In this document: positions 12,054-22,369 of the stretch, one piece after another | How positions within the stretch are numbered: position 1 is the first letter of the stretch | How the letters are laid out: every line of letters begins with the position of its first letter | From: Teratosphaeria epicoccoides | Lineage: Eukaryota > Ascomycota > Dothideomycetes > Mycosphaerellales > Teratosphaeriaceae | Assembly: GCA_021401465.1 (NCBI GenBank) | Contig: JADDMT010000038.1 | Location: 232,266 to 296,265 of the forward strand | DNA length: 64,000 nt | Reading direction: 5' to 3' | Program-made: the position numbers and the translations under genes | The notes under the pieces: model-generated | What the model saw: the letters and a program-made list of their open reading frames with translations, nothing else | Told to the model about the DNA's origin: nothing | The model's database searches: none

Positions 12054-12268
12054 GCTCGTATGCAGTCACTCGGCTGAATGTATAGATGCAGAACAATAAG
12101 ATCTTCGAACTGACGGGAAAGTGCAATTGGAAGTTATGGATGCATGCGGGGCAACATCGGCAGAAAAATGTTATTATCACTTATGGTGCCTAGTATACTA
12201 CCATAACCAAATGTTCACTTCCGCGAGCCTAACATGTATTGTGGGACTGTCTTGATCAATTTTTCAAA

Positions 12269-15013
12269 TTAACATCGGTCCCATGGCATCTCCAGCTCGA
12301 CGCCAGCTTGTGAATTCTTCAGAACAGGAGCTGGCGGACTCTGCTGCACAATAGCGTCTAGCTCCGTCTGATAGCGGCGGGCAGCAATCTCTGTCAACCC
12401 CGTATGATGGCTGCCACTAGCGCTACGTCTCGATGTTTGATCGACGCGCTGACGACTGCTACGTTCGCTGTGATGGCTAGCATGATCGCGGCGACCGCTG
12501 CGATGACTCGCTGGCTTCGACGGACTGAGATCTGCAGCACTGCCGCTCCGTTGTACTTCCTTCCACTCGTCAAACGTCATCTCGTTCTTCTCGATGCCAT
12601 GCGCAGCTCCTTTGACGTACTTCGTTGGCAGCACTATGCGCTCTTGTGGCTTCGAAGCTTCGCTCAAAGGATGCGGCGAGATCCACCCGCCGCCAGCAAA
12701 TATCGTCGGCCCCTCCTCAGGCGCCGGGATGGATATTCTTGAGGGTCTGGAAGAGCGTTTGCTATTGCTGCAGCTGTGAGCAGAGGCGACACACGCATTC
12801 CTACCAGACAGTGCTGTATTGCGTTCGAATGCCTCCCGCTGGTGGCCTCTCGCAATCGAAGGTTGATGTGACCCCTTCCTAATCGATCCTGGTTGTGTCC
12901 AGCCTTGCCCGATCTCATTCCAGCCGCCATTGCTGGACCCCTGCCTGCTGTCCGCGCGGGCTTGTATTATAGCGTCAACAAGCTCCTTCTCCGACAAATG
13001 GGAAGCACGGGAAGAGTGATGCGATGCTGCAGTCTCTTCAAAGAATCCGCCCAATTCAATAGCATCAGCCGAATTGCGATGGATGTTCTTCTGCGCAGCA
13101 CTGTGGGCACGGGAGGGAGGGGCAGCATCTTCGTGCGAGTCCTTGTTCTGAGCCCATCCGCCATCGCTGCCTACCTTTTGACTGACACTGCCATGAGCCC
13201 ACTCTTCATCATTGGCTTTACTCCAATCACTGTTTTCATTGATATGTTGTACACCTCCAGACAGATGGTTCGAGGCCCGTGACTTGTGAGAAAAATTGTG
13301 GGACACCACTGCCTCCTCAGACATGCCGCCCAATCCAGCGTCTTCCCACTCGCCATTGCTAGCCTGGCTGCTGTGCTTGGCGGATGGCGCGTGGCCCTCC
13401 CATCTATCCTTGATGCTTGTTGCCCTGTGATCAGAAGTCGCTTGCTGACCGATATCTTGTCGTTCTCCCGTGCTGACCCTTGCACCGTGCTTGCTGGCCG
13501 GCACATTGTCGTCCGAGCCTTGCTTGCTCTGACCTGCGGATTTGCTCGCAGGGCCAGCTCGTTTAGCACCTTCGCCCCAGTCACCAGCGAGCTCTTTGGC
13601 GTTGTGCTGGCCCATTGGTGGATCGCAATCCCAAGCATTACTGGTGTTCACCGCTGATCTGCTCTTGGGACTATTCTGGTTTGCGACGCCGTCCCAACCA
13701 CCATTGCTGGCTCTGACCAACTCGCTGTTGATGTTGATTTGTTGAACAGCGTTTTTGAGGCTCTCCTTGGAGGCCTCGGATCTCTGCATAGAATGAATCG
13801 ATGCTGACGGCATCTTTTCAAAAATGTTCAGAGAGCCAGAGCCTTGCACGGAAGAATACTTCGGATGCTCGACCGGGCTCTCGACTGTCTGCTTGACACT
13901 TGTCTGGACTGCTGCCGTCACGGACCTCAAGGCATTGCTGTTCGCAGAGATCTGCTTGACAGCATCTCGAAGGCTCTTCATTGATGCTGCTGCCGAGTGC
14001 CTAGACTGCTTGGAATGTGTTGAGGCCGGTGGCGGCGCATCCCAAATCTCACCAAATGGGACACCAGAGTCTTTGCTCGAACTATGGATAGACTCTACCC
14101 AAGCATGCTTCGGCGGAGTGTTCGGCTTGTATGAGGCTGGCTTTGGTGAAGTAGAAAGAGCAGAGATCAGAGCCGTCGCCGCGGTCCTTGCGGCCACCGC
14201 ACATTCTCCATCGGCTTGTCGGCGCGTCTTCTGCTGCTTGTCACTGCCCTCAGACGGGGCGGCCTGGCGCGACATGTTCATGCTCGGCTTTGAAGCCGTG
14301 CGGTATGAAGTCGATGGTAAGATGAAGAGCACCCGCGTTGACATAGGTGCAGGATCAGAAGCAACAGCAGGAATTTTGGTCAGCTTCGGAAGGTTGGATG
14401 TGATTTCCTGGTTGGTCTTGCCAACAGCCTGGGCCTTACGTTGCGCTCTGCTCTGCTCCACAGGGTCAGCTGGAGCGTTCCTAGACCTTGTGACGTACTT
14501 TGTCGAAGGCTCCAATGGTGTAGAATATGGGACAGTAGCGCCGTGGTGCCTAATTTTTGCTTGAGCTGTGTCAGGTTTCTTTCGAGGCTTGACGTTTGGT
14601 GGTAAAAAGAAGCCTCCCGGTTTCTCCTGCTGAATGAGCGATGGTGGCCTGACTGTATGCTTTGAGGCGAAACTTGCGACATCGGATTCGAGCCCCTTGA
14701 CACGATGAGCGGCTTGCGCTTTTTCTGCAAGTGTCACGGCAGCGAGCTTCTTGAGCAAGCTACCGTCCAGTGCGGTTTGCCTCCTCTGTGCCTGATTTTG
14801 CCCAGCATGGTCTAATGCTGACGACCCATTCCACACGGTGGGTGAGCGGTCGTCAATCTCGGAGTAGCGGCTGCCGCGGCTGCTGACGCTCCATCGTCCT
14901 GAGCGAGGGCCGTTGATATCAGAGGCTTGTGACGATGTTTCGTCCTCAATCTCAGCGTGGACGCTGCCGAAAGAGTCGTCGATGTACGAAACCTGGCCCG
15001 AAAAGGTGGACAT
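12269..15013 (-). CDS. Large Ser-rich disordered protein with degenerate repeats
   Basis: A single open frame. I chose the start at 15013 (MSTFSGQVSYIDDSFGSV), giving about 914 residues; an in-frame ATG at 15121 would add 36 residues that look like translated leader. I do not recognise the family. It is rich in Ser, Ala, His and Gln, with no membrane segment or catalytic motif. The middle third carries a degenerate repeat: a HSKQSRHS-like Ser/His stretch, then a helix (SMKSLRDAVKQISANS, SKESLKNAVQQININSE, LSGGVQHINENSD, SEKELVDAIIQARADSR), then a Trp turn (NGGWDGV, NDEEWAHG, NGGWNEI). An N-terminal block ALDGSLLKKLAAVTLAEKAQ and GFFLPPNVKPRKKP may be the most ordered parts. The C-terminus ends LEMPWDRC. 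A scaffold or cytoskeleton-linked role is only a guess. Confidence 0.75.
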   Translation of the reverse strand: MSTFSGQVSYIDDSFGSVHAEIEDETSSQASDINGPRSGRWSVSSRGSRYSEIDDRSPTVWNGSSALDHAGQNQAQRRQTALDGSLLKKLAAVTLAEKAQAAHRVKGLESDVASFASKHTVRPPSLIQQEKPGGFFLPPNVKPRKKPDTAQAKIRHHGATVPYSTPLEPSTKYVTRSRNAPADPVEQSRAQRKAQAVGKTNQEITSNLPKLTKIPAVASDPAPMSTRVLFILPSTSYRTASKPSMNMSRQAAPSEGSDKQQKTRRQADGECAVAARTAATALISALSTSPKPASYKPNTPPKHAWVESIHSSSKDSGVPFGEIWDAPPPASTHSKQSRHSAAASMKSLRDAVKQISANSNALRSVTAAVQTSVKQTVESPVEHPKYSSVQGSGSLNIFEKMPSASIHSMQRSEASKESLKNAVQQININSELVRASNGGWDGVANQNSPKSRSAVNTSNAWDCDPPMGQHNAKELAGDWGEGAKRAGPASKSAGQSKQGSDDNVPASKHGARVSTGERQDIGQQATSDHRATSIKDRWEGHAPSAKHSSQASNGEWEDAGLGGMSEEAVVSHNFSHKSRASNHLSGGVQHINENSDWSKANDEEWAHGSVSQKVGSDGGWAQNKDSHEDAAPPSRAHSAAQKNIHRNSADAIELGGFFEETAASHHSSRASHLSEKELVDAIIQARADSRQGSSNGGWNEIGQGWTQPGSIRKGSHQPSIARGHQREAFERNTALSGRNACVASAHSCSNSKRSSRPSRISIPAPEEGPTIFAGGGWISPHPLSEASKPQERIVLPTKYVKGAAHGIEKNEMTFDEWKEVQRSGSAADLSPSKPASHRSGRRDHASHHSERSSRQRVDQTSRRSASGSHHTGLTEIAARRYQTELDAIVQQSPPAPVLKNSQAGVELEMPWDRC

Positions 15014-15512
15014 CGCCTTGGCTGTGTGTACACATGCGGGCAAGAAGACAGCTGGATAAATTGGCTCGCTGTCGCAAAGCTCGTACCGAGTGTCGGCTAA
15101 CAGGAGTCGCTGCGAGTGCACCTTTGATCCCTTTCTGCGGACCTGTCACCACATGATGAGAGCTTGGACATGAAGTCGGGGATGGAATTTTCCCGCACTA
15201 GCGTCCGCGACTGTCTCGCCAATTGCGCCCTCCCGAGTCAAGCGCTCCTTCCCCTCGCGTCAGAGCCCGCACATGCTGGTCCGCAAGCCGGTCATGGCAT
15301 ATTCAATCGCCGTAGTGTAGGATGATGGTCAGGATGGATACCAGCGCCAAGGCTCGCGATCACGGCCATGATGGTGAGTCATCGTTCGGTGCGTTTAATG
15401 CTCGCCAACACCGCCATGAGGATCAGGTCATCGTTCATTGAGTTTGATGTTGGTACGGCTACTTACTGAAGGAAGTCCGTTCCTCCACGAACTCATCGCG
15501 ATGCGGTCTTGC
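15014..15512. other. Intergenic region
   Basis: About 500 bp between two genes on the same strand: the promoter and leader of the Ser-rich gene and the 3' end of the dephospho-CoA kinase gene. An imperfect direct repeat is visible around 15350-15450 (GGCCATGATGGTGAGTCATCGTTC compared with CGCCATGAGGATCAGGTCATCGTTC). No gene is supported. Confidence 0.4.
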
Positions 15513-16334
15513 TCATAGTTTGGCCTTCTCCCGCAGTTTCTCTTTCTCCCACGACCTTTTGATCCACCAACTGCGCACATAGCTCCACGTAGCGCTCGCA
15601 GCCGCCACTGGCGGACAGAGTAACAATGCCCAAGCCCACCATTGCGGATGGCTTCTCTTGACCACAGCCATGACTTTATCCATTTCCCTTTTCAAATCCT
15701 CTTTGTCACCGTCATTCCACACAACCACTCCTGCACCCTCTCCTCGTCGCAGGCACCTTTGCGCCTTGTCCCTGACGTCCCATTGCGACGCTACCCTGTT
15801 CTTCGCATCCTCTTCTGTCAAGTGAGCATCTCTCGCACGAAGCCGCTGCATCTGTATCGCCGGATCGCTCACAGCAACAACCATGATCGTGCCACAGAGA
15901 GGTTCCCATTCACTCTCGAATAGCAAAGGAACGTCAAGCACAACTGCCCAGTAGCCGCGCAAGTATGCCACCAGCACTTGCCGATACATCTCTTTCCGCA
16001 CCGCAGGATGCACAATGCGATTCAATGCTTTGCGGTCTTTCTCCTTGCCTTCACCAAAGACTCGCCGTCCTAGAGCTGGCCGGTTGAGCGGTCTGCCCTT
16101 GTCATTCGGGCCGTTGTCGCCACCAATTTCTGGTAACGGCTCGACAAGAAGGTCTGGTGTGGATGGGCCAAAATGTGCGACAATTTGCTTGTAGCCGTTG
16201 GTACCGGGCTCGACAACTTGACGGGCAATCTTATCGGCGTCAACAACCGGAAGGTCATAAGGCGGGGAGGCAAGGATCGATGAGACGGTGGACTTTCCGG
16301 TAGCTATACTGCCCGTGAGACCCAGGAGCAACAT
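15513..16334 (-). CDS. CAB5: Dephospho-CoA kinase
   Basis: Last enzyme of coenzyme A synthesis: it phosphorylates the 3'-OH of dephospho-CoA with ATP. One exon, 273 residues. The N-terminus MLLLGLTGSIATGKST contains the P-loop (residues 5-16). DADKIARQVVEPGTNGYKQI is the conserved substrate-binding segment, followed by LNRIVHPAVR and VVLDVPLLFES, all family hallmarks. After RDAHLTEEDAKNRVASQ the protein ends with a Trp/Ala-rich hydrophobic stretch (WWAWALLLCPPVAAASATW) and a basic tail. This could be a membrane anchor, consistent with the known mitochondrial or membrane association of fungal Cab5. Stop at 15513. The gene borders the transposon island on its 5' side. Confidence 0.95.
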   Translation of the reverse strand: MLLLGLTGSIATGKSTVSSILASPPYDLPVVDADKIARQVVEPGTNGYKQIVAHFGPSTPDLLVEPLPEIGGDNGPNDKGRPLNRPALGRRVFGEGKEKDRKALNRIVHPAVRKEMYRQVLVAYLRGYWAVVLDVPLLFESEWEPLCGTIMVVAVSDPAIQMQRLRARDAHLTEEDAKNRVASQWDVRDKAQRCLRRGEGAGVVVWNDGDKEDLKREMDKVMAVVKRSHPQWWAWALLLCPPVAAASATWSYVRSWWIKRSWEKEKLREKAKL

Positions 16335-16640
16335 GGTGCAAACACTTTGTTTTTGTAACGGTATGACCTGGTTCGAGGCTGTTCATGAAGCTCGAGCTGC
16401 ACGTGAATGCCTCGGTCGTGACGGTGGTCCAAATGTGCCAATTCCACATGCATGTGTTTCTTGATATCACGTGTTTGCTTGAATTGAGCTAGTTGTTTGC
16501 CAAATGCTACTTCACTAGCGATTGTTATTGTGATTCAATGCTATTGTCAGCTCAGTTATAAGTGATTCCTCCTCGCCGCCATCAACTTACTATGTTACAC
16601 CCTCAGATTACTATAATATCGCTCCTAACAAGGTACCAAA

Positions 16641-17543
16641 ATGGCTGAAGAATCCACTACTAGCTCACCTGAACCTGAGCTGCCACCTCTAGCGCCAGTG
16701 TAAGTTGTTTCCGCGCTCACAGCGTACTTACAGAGGTAGTCGCTAACTTGTAGTAGTAGTTTGCGCTGTCTAGAGACTAAGAATACTGCTAATTAGTAGT
16801 ATAAGTCTGAAGAGAGCTAGTAGTACGATTACAACACTAGCCTCAAGGAGAAAGATGCCCTCCTACGTAAGTACGACATAGCTAGCCGTATCATAGAGAC
16901 TGACGAAGGCAAGCTAGCTATCGATCTATGCAACGAATGCACTAAGCGCGGTTATGAGTGTAGGGTCTAGTCCTAGCGTAATGATGCGGCTTGCGCATTC
17001 TGTAAGCGCAACAATCGCGTTAGATGTCGCGCTAATCGCTAGCATGAGCTGTCGATTAAGGAGAAAATGGGGGCAGTTAAGTCGAGGCTTACTGCGATTA
17101 AACTGCGACTAGACGCATCCGATATGCGCATCGACGCGCGGCTTAGCAATATGGAGGGTATGCTTGGCGGTACTAGAGACATTAATGATGTTAATAATAA
17201 TAGCAACGTGCGGTCTGTTATAGCAAGGTTTAGTGTAGTTAAGGGGCGGTTAGCTATGCTAGCAGAGCATGTTGCTAGTCTTGTAGACTACAGCAATAGT
17301 CAGTTCGCTACAATGCGTGTAGAGCTTGATGCTATCATAGAGCGGATAGTTGACGTTAGTCGCACTGTTATAGACAGTGTAATCTATATCAAGGCGCTCT
17401 AGGGGGCTGTATTTGCAGGTGCTACGCCGCCGCACTATACTGATGAAGAGCGCTATGAGCGCTCTAGAGGTAGCGTGTAGCAGTAGCAGTAGCAGTAGTA
17501 GCAGTAGAATGGCAAAGGAGCTCAGGGGTTTAGCGTTGTTTGA
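16641..17543 (+). pseudogene. Element ORF1: Cys-rich, poly-Gln protein (RIP-damaged)
   Basis: It begins MAEESTTSSPEPELPPLAPV. A GTAAGT donor at about 16700 suggests a short intron. The frame then reads, with TAG stops, a segment with two Cys clusters: CNECTKRGYEC and, about a dozen residues later, CAFCKRNNRVRC. Their spacing is reminiscent of fungal zinc clusters, though not a canonical Zn2Cys6 motif. A long helical part follows (KSRLTAIKLRLDASDMRIDA, RLAMLAEHVASLVDY). Near the end, 17478-17507 is a run of ten codons in which TAG and CAG mix (six TAG, four CAG), a former poly-Gln tract. It ends at TGA 17541-17543. A DNA-binding or assembly role for the element is inference. Confidence 0.6.
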
Positions 17544-17731
17544 ACAGTGCTATCAAGTTAACTATGTCGACGCCTACTACGACTTGGCTGTAAGTAGCAT
17601 AATTCGATTTTTTATTCAACTCTTTTTTCAGTGACTATCGAGACATGTTGAATATCTTTTCAGCGATTTTGCTATCGAATACACTATGACTACGCAATAC
17701 ACTAACGCCAGACTAATAATAAACCTTTTCA

Positions 17732-19516
17732 TTACTACGTGCCATTATAGGCATCCTTATAATTCACCTTCTTGCGCTGTCGTGGCTCATGTATCAACTC
17801 TGCAAGCTGCGGTGGTAGCGGCTTGTCTGCCTTCTTCCTCTTACCCCCTTGCTTCTTAGTCTTTGCAGCTGGCGGCAGCGTCGTTAGTAGCGGCGTCTTT
17901 ACTGCGGGGGGCTTCGCAGCTAGCGGCGGCGTCTCTAGCTACGGAGTCTTCGGTATTAGTGACGCTGTCATGGCTGTAGGAGCCGGATGAGGTCCTAGAG
18001 TTGTACTAGTAGCAGCAGTAGTAGTAGCAGAACCATGAGTAGCCCTAGGAGCTAGCGACTAGCGCTCTTGTTTGATTATCGGCTCTGACTTAGACGCCTT
18101 TGTCTCCTGCTGCTTCTTTGAGTGTAGTAAGAATACCCTCTAGCTCTTCATGAAGGTATCTAGTAGTAGAAGCTCATCATCACTACCGAGCTTAGTCAAG
18201 TCAAACATATCTACCCCCTGCTACGAGCCATATGCTAGCGGGGCATCTAAGCTGGAGACCGGCTCTAGTTTGATAATTCGACCGTCGAATGCCTCCGTGA
18301 TTGCCTCTGTGGTTCGTCTAATTGTTTGCAGCGCTAGAGTACCTAGTGAAGCTCGGACTAGCAGATTAGACGAAGGGTCTTGTTTGTGGCCTTGCTGTGT
18401 GCTCACATAGCGACTCGTAGTAGCGGCCTCATCTTTAGCGAGAATGGCGTGTATGACAGGGTCGCTAACATCGTAACTATACTGTCGTGTTAGGGGGGGT
18501 AGCCTGTCTTTGATGTCTAAGCCATGACAGTCTTCTAAGAGCTCTTAGAGCTCGGCGTCTGTAAGACTAAATCTACTAGCGTCTGAAGTGTCAGCTGCTA
18601 GCTCGTCATTGCTTACGAGCTGCTTGTCCGGTAACTAGGGGGCGTTCTTCTCGAGGTAAGTAATCTAAGCAGCCATCTAAGCGTCTGTTTTAAAGAGCAC
18701 TACATTAATCTAGAGATTGTACTTATTGTCGGCCTTAGGCGGAGTCCTAAATGGTTCTAGCATCTTCTTGATATCGTCGTATGGCTCTATATCGATCTCG
18801 GTGAATTGCCATGTGACTAGATCTGCGGGTTGACTATCGATGAAGAGGTGCCCCTAGTATCGTGGAAACGACTTGATATCCTTAAGATGATCGTGCTTGA
18901 CACGACTTAGCAGAAAGTCGATAAGCAGGGGTTTATCTTCGAGATCGTTGTATTCGTTGTCATACAAGGTTACTACCCTGTTACACTAGTGCTCTAGCTC
19001 TGCTACAGACATAGTATCGACCTTGTCACGCCGCTTAGTCAAGGTAAAGGTCTTCACTTGCTTCCAAACCTTCAGATTAATTCTCAAACACTTCGGCACT
19101 AGTGCTAGCAGATTCGGAAGAGAGCTTCTTGCTGCCTTGCCTTTACCCTGTGTCGATTAAGGCTGCGGCTGCTCTGTGACTACACGATACGAGCTAGCAG
19201 GGGTACCGCCATGTGGTGTTACCTTAGCTAGTAGGAGAGGTTTGTGTCCTATACGCTCTTGATTAGCGACAGGGACCATACTAGCGTAGGATGTAAACGC
19301 TAGCGGTCCTTGAGGGACTTGAGCTGCTTGACGGCGCTTCGCACGAGCTGCCTGAAGATGACGAGGCTCTGGAGTTAGTTGTGGACCCGCATTTGTCTTG
19401 GCAGAGGCTAGTCGCAGTGTAGTCGCAGCTGCAGTCGACGCATCAGGGTTAGGGTTAGACCTAGGGGTCTAGTCGATATTGGCTTCTACGAGACCAGACG
19501 GTCAGTCAAATGCCAT
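17732..19516 (-). pseudogene. Element ORF2: unknown protein of about 593 codons (RIP-damaged)
   Basis: Starting at ATG 19516 one frame can be followed for about 593 codons without a frameshift, to TAG-TAA at 17737-17732. It is interrupted by roughly ten or more TAG codons and one clear TAA. Readable stretches include PGPLAFTSYASMVPVANQER, LKDIKSFPRY, HLFIDSQPADLVTWQFTEID, EPYDDIKKMLEPFRTPPKAD, HGLDIKDRLPPLTRQYSYDV, and a Pro/Lys-rich C-terminus ending PRQRKKVNYKDAYNGT. The uninterrupted 18221-18406 segment is just part of this frame. I do not recognise the family. The lack of frameshifts indicates point mutation rather than long neutral decay. It could be an accessory transposition protein. 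Confidence 0.6.
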
Positions 19517-19905
19517 GAAAACTAGGGCGTAGTAGGCGCTCGCAGTGTAATTACAGAGGCCTCCGACGACTTACCCTAAAGGCCTTGCGTTGCTAGTTAG
19601 GGCGTTGTTAGCGTTACTATTGCTTAATGGGTAGGATTAACTATCAAGCAGTAGTTACACTAGGGCACTTCGTGATTGTAAAGAGTGTAGGGTGTTCCTA
19701 ATACTAGACAAGCTATCATCTAGTCTCTGATACGCTGCAGATGTGCTAGCTCTGCCATAATGGCTTAATGATACTAAGCAAAGAGGTAGTGATTAAATCA
19801 ATCAAAAAACAGTGTTACGGGGGACCTATCAATCAGCAGGCGAAAGACACAGAGCAGTAGTAGTCTTGTTCGATTCAATGAGGAGCGCACTGACAGTCTT
19901 ATAAG

Positions 19906-21720
19906 CTACACATTGTCAAAGCCATCTAACAGCTATGTTATCCGCTCCGGAAGTAGTAGTGTTAGTCCATTAATAGCCTCATGCACCTGTGGATTAACAT
20001 TCGGTCGGAAGCGAGGTGCTGCATGATGCTTGTCAGACTATGCCAGCTTTAGCTTAGTGTTACTAGCATCTAGATAGGCCTTTGCGGAGTTGCGGAGGTA
20101 ATGGTAGGCGAGCTCATGCAGCCTTCTGCTACTCTCTAGCTCATTAGCGTCGCTAGTGATAGCAGCTATATTAACGCCGACCTGTACCAAGGTGCTAGCG
20201 CACTATGCTAACGTGTCTGTAGGAAGGTACTCATTAATATCTGCCAAGAGTTAGCAAAGTGCCTCGAGGCGTACTACGACTACACTGTAATCAGCGTACT
20301 AGGTAGGGGTCGTGCATATCGAGCGAAGTTAAAGAGCTCTTAACAGCTCTCTAGTGCGTCGAGCGACTCTGTGAGTACTCTGTGATTAGGACTCACCAAA
20401 ACCTGTGGCTTCAAGGTATTCCTTAATCGCTGCTAATTAGGGACTATTAGCATTGATTCGCACACCGCTTTAGCGGCTAGGCATAGTCTTATGACTCTCC
20501 GGATATCCATACAGCCGCTTAGGGACCCCTGGCACACAATGTGGCTGCTGTGGTTAGCTGCGAATCTTGTGGTTCCTCTACAAGATTAAGAACTTAGTAG
20601 CAGCTGTCCGGATGATAGGCATGTAGACCGCGATAAAGGCGATCTTGTCAGAGAGGCAGTCTTCGCTCTAATGGCCGCTGTCTTTAAGCACTTGAAACTA
20701 GTCTCTCTAGTAATTGAGCTTAGTCTTTGAGAGCTGGCCCTACTACACCTTAATGCGCTGATTCATCTTGCTTGTCCCATACTAATAACAATTAGCGAAT
20801 GTAAGCTCGTTCCTTGGCGGCGGCTAGGGTCCAAAGACTGGCTGCTTAGCTTGCTAGCGATGCTGCACGTCTGGCCGGCGTAGGGGCTCGTCGTCGTCGT
20901 CGTCGTCGTCTTGATTGTCAGAGTCGTCTATCTCGTCGACTGACAATGGCCCTTAGTCGCCAGCTGTAGCCGCTGCCCTCGCCGCGAATTAAGCCTCTTG
21001 CTAATCGCCTAGCTCCTCTGCGTCTAGACAACGGCCTTCGCCTACGTCCCCACGAGCTTCTTATAACAGCCAAAAGTAAGCATCAGCTAGATCTAGTGTC
21101 TTAAGACCCCTGTCGCTCCGGATTATTTGAGGCACTATTAAGAACTCCCGCACACATCGAGAGTATTATGCAAGGACGCTTAGCTTTGTGCGTCCGACAA
21201 TGCCAACGTAGATCTACATGATATTACGAGACTACACGTTAATAGTAGCGTAAATGCTAATTCCAAACATCTCTATCTTGTAATAGACGTTAATTGACTA
21301 GCCCTAGTTCGGTCTAGGAGCTCGAAGGACACCGCGCTTCACCCTTAAAGGACGACTACGCTCTTGAAAGCCCCGGGGGTTAACGCTCCATGCGGCTTAG
21401 AAAAGGCGATCACTATTACGATTAAGCAGTAAGTACACTGTGATTAGACTATGAGTGTCCTTACTATCCGACTGTCCTATACGCACGTCGAAAGTGCACG
21501 TATAGGTTCTCCCTGCCATAATGCAGAGCATTACCTTTGTCATACTTACTACGTAATAGCAGTATAAGTCGCTACTCTTCCCTTTCCCCTTCCTCTTAAT
21601 TAAGCTTCTTCTTGCAGCTAAGGGCAATACGTCGCCGCTGCAACGTTCTGCGGCTTATGTCGTATCCATTCGCAGACAATACATCTAGTATCTCCTTGTC
21701 AGTAGACTGCTAGCACTAGT
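19906..21720 (-). pseudogene. Element ORF3: integrase-core (rve/DDE-like) transposase (RIP-damaged)
   Basis: The N-terminal part (about 21720-21350) reads RRTLQRRRIALSCKKKLN and YDKGNALHYGRENLYVHFRR in one frame. A frameshift near 21330 moves to the frame that carries the catalytic core: RVKRGVLRAPRPN, KIEMFGISIYATINV, IYVGIVGRTKLSVLA, IIRSDRGLKTLDLADAYFW, a poly-Asp stretch at about 20888-20911, then YGTSKMNQRIKV, DKIAFIAVYMPIIR and HCVPGVP. This order matches a fungal integrase-core protein family with the pattern SxDGY..K, RSDRG and GTS..NQRIE. The first Asp reads as Asn, and the Glu after NQRI reads as Lys, both G-to-A changes. Stops are TAG, some TAA, where Trp or Gln is expected. The C-terminal part continues to TAG at 19906-19908. 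Confidence 0.7.
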
Positions 21721-22369
21721 GTTAGTGCTCTATAAGGCAGTTAACCTTTGCTGCGACTTCGCCTCTAATACAAGGTGCATATTTGCGGAAGCCCTAATCA
21801 TCGAGCCGCCTTGCGAGGCAACTGCGACTGATAATCGTCTGTTCTTCCCGCATGATAGTCTCCTAGATATCGACATAGCGGACGCTAACAGCTATAGCTT
21901 GCTGCACATACTCGTGCTAGTGCGGCTAGTCGATTACCTGAGGTGGCATGGCGAAAACAACAACGATATTAGTGCTGATAGATTATTGTTGATAGGTAAA
22001 TAGGCCTATATATGAGTTAGAAGGTCGATTCTTGATGTGGCCGAGAACACCCCTCATGTGGAATTGGCACATTTAGACCGCCGTCGTCGTTCCAAGTGGT
22101 CTATGCGCCAAGGTCGATCTTGCCAAACATCCCTCGAACAATATTTCAGCACATCATCACGCAGTCAAGAGCATCGTAAAGCAGTCAAGGGTTTCAAGGA
22201 GCATTCGAACGTGCAAACAAGCGTATCAAGCAGTCACTTTATTACTTGACGCCATCAAGTGTCAGCCGGAAACGCTAATGCCTCCATGGTTCCGAGTCCT
22301 TATTGCTAACGTACAATGCCCATCTATTCTAAAATGCGACGCGTGCTGGTACGCTGACAATCATCGCCG
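21721..22369. other. Right flank of the transposon island
   Basis: About 650 bp between the integrase relic and the tannase relic. The first half still has the TAG/CTAG-rich look of the element. From about 22020 base use returns to that of ordinary intergenic DNA. No gene supported. Confidence 0.4.

Larger units (their letters stand above)
16641..21720. mobile_element. Decayed three-ORF DNA transposon with an integrase-core transposase
   Basis: A 5-kb island with three protein-coding relics: one rightward (16641-17543) and two leftward (19516-17732 and about 21720-19906). All are full of in-frame stops, almost all TAG, placed where Gln (CAG) or Trp (TGG) would be expected. This is the CpA-to-TpA pattern of RIP. 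The leftmost and middle ORFs converge. I found no clear terminal inverted repeats or target-site duplication, so the outer limits are those of the coding relics. The integrase relic identifies it as a transposon; the other two ORFs are assigned to the element because they share the same mutational state and lie between intact host genes. Confidence 0.75.

Noticed and set aside
12404..14564. Long plus-strand frames (for example 13824-14564) opposite the Ser-rich gene
   Set aside because: They are antisense shadows of a 914-codon frame with clear repeat structure.
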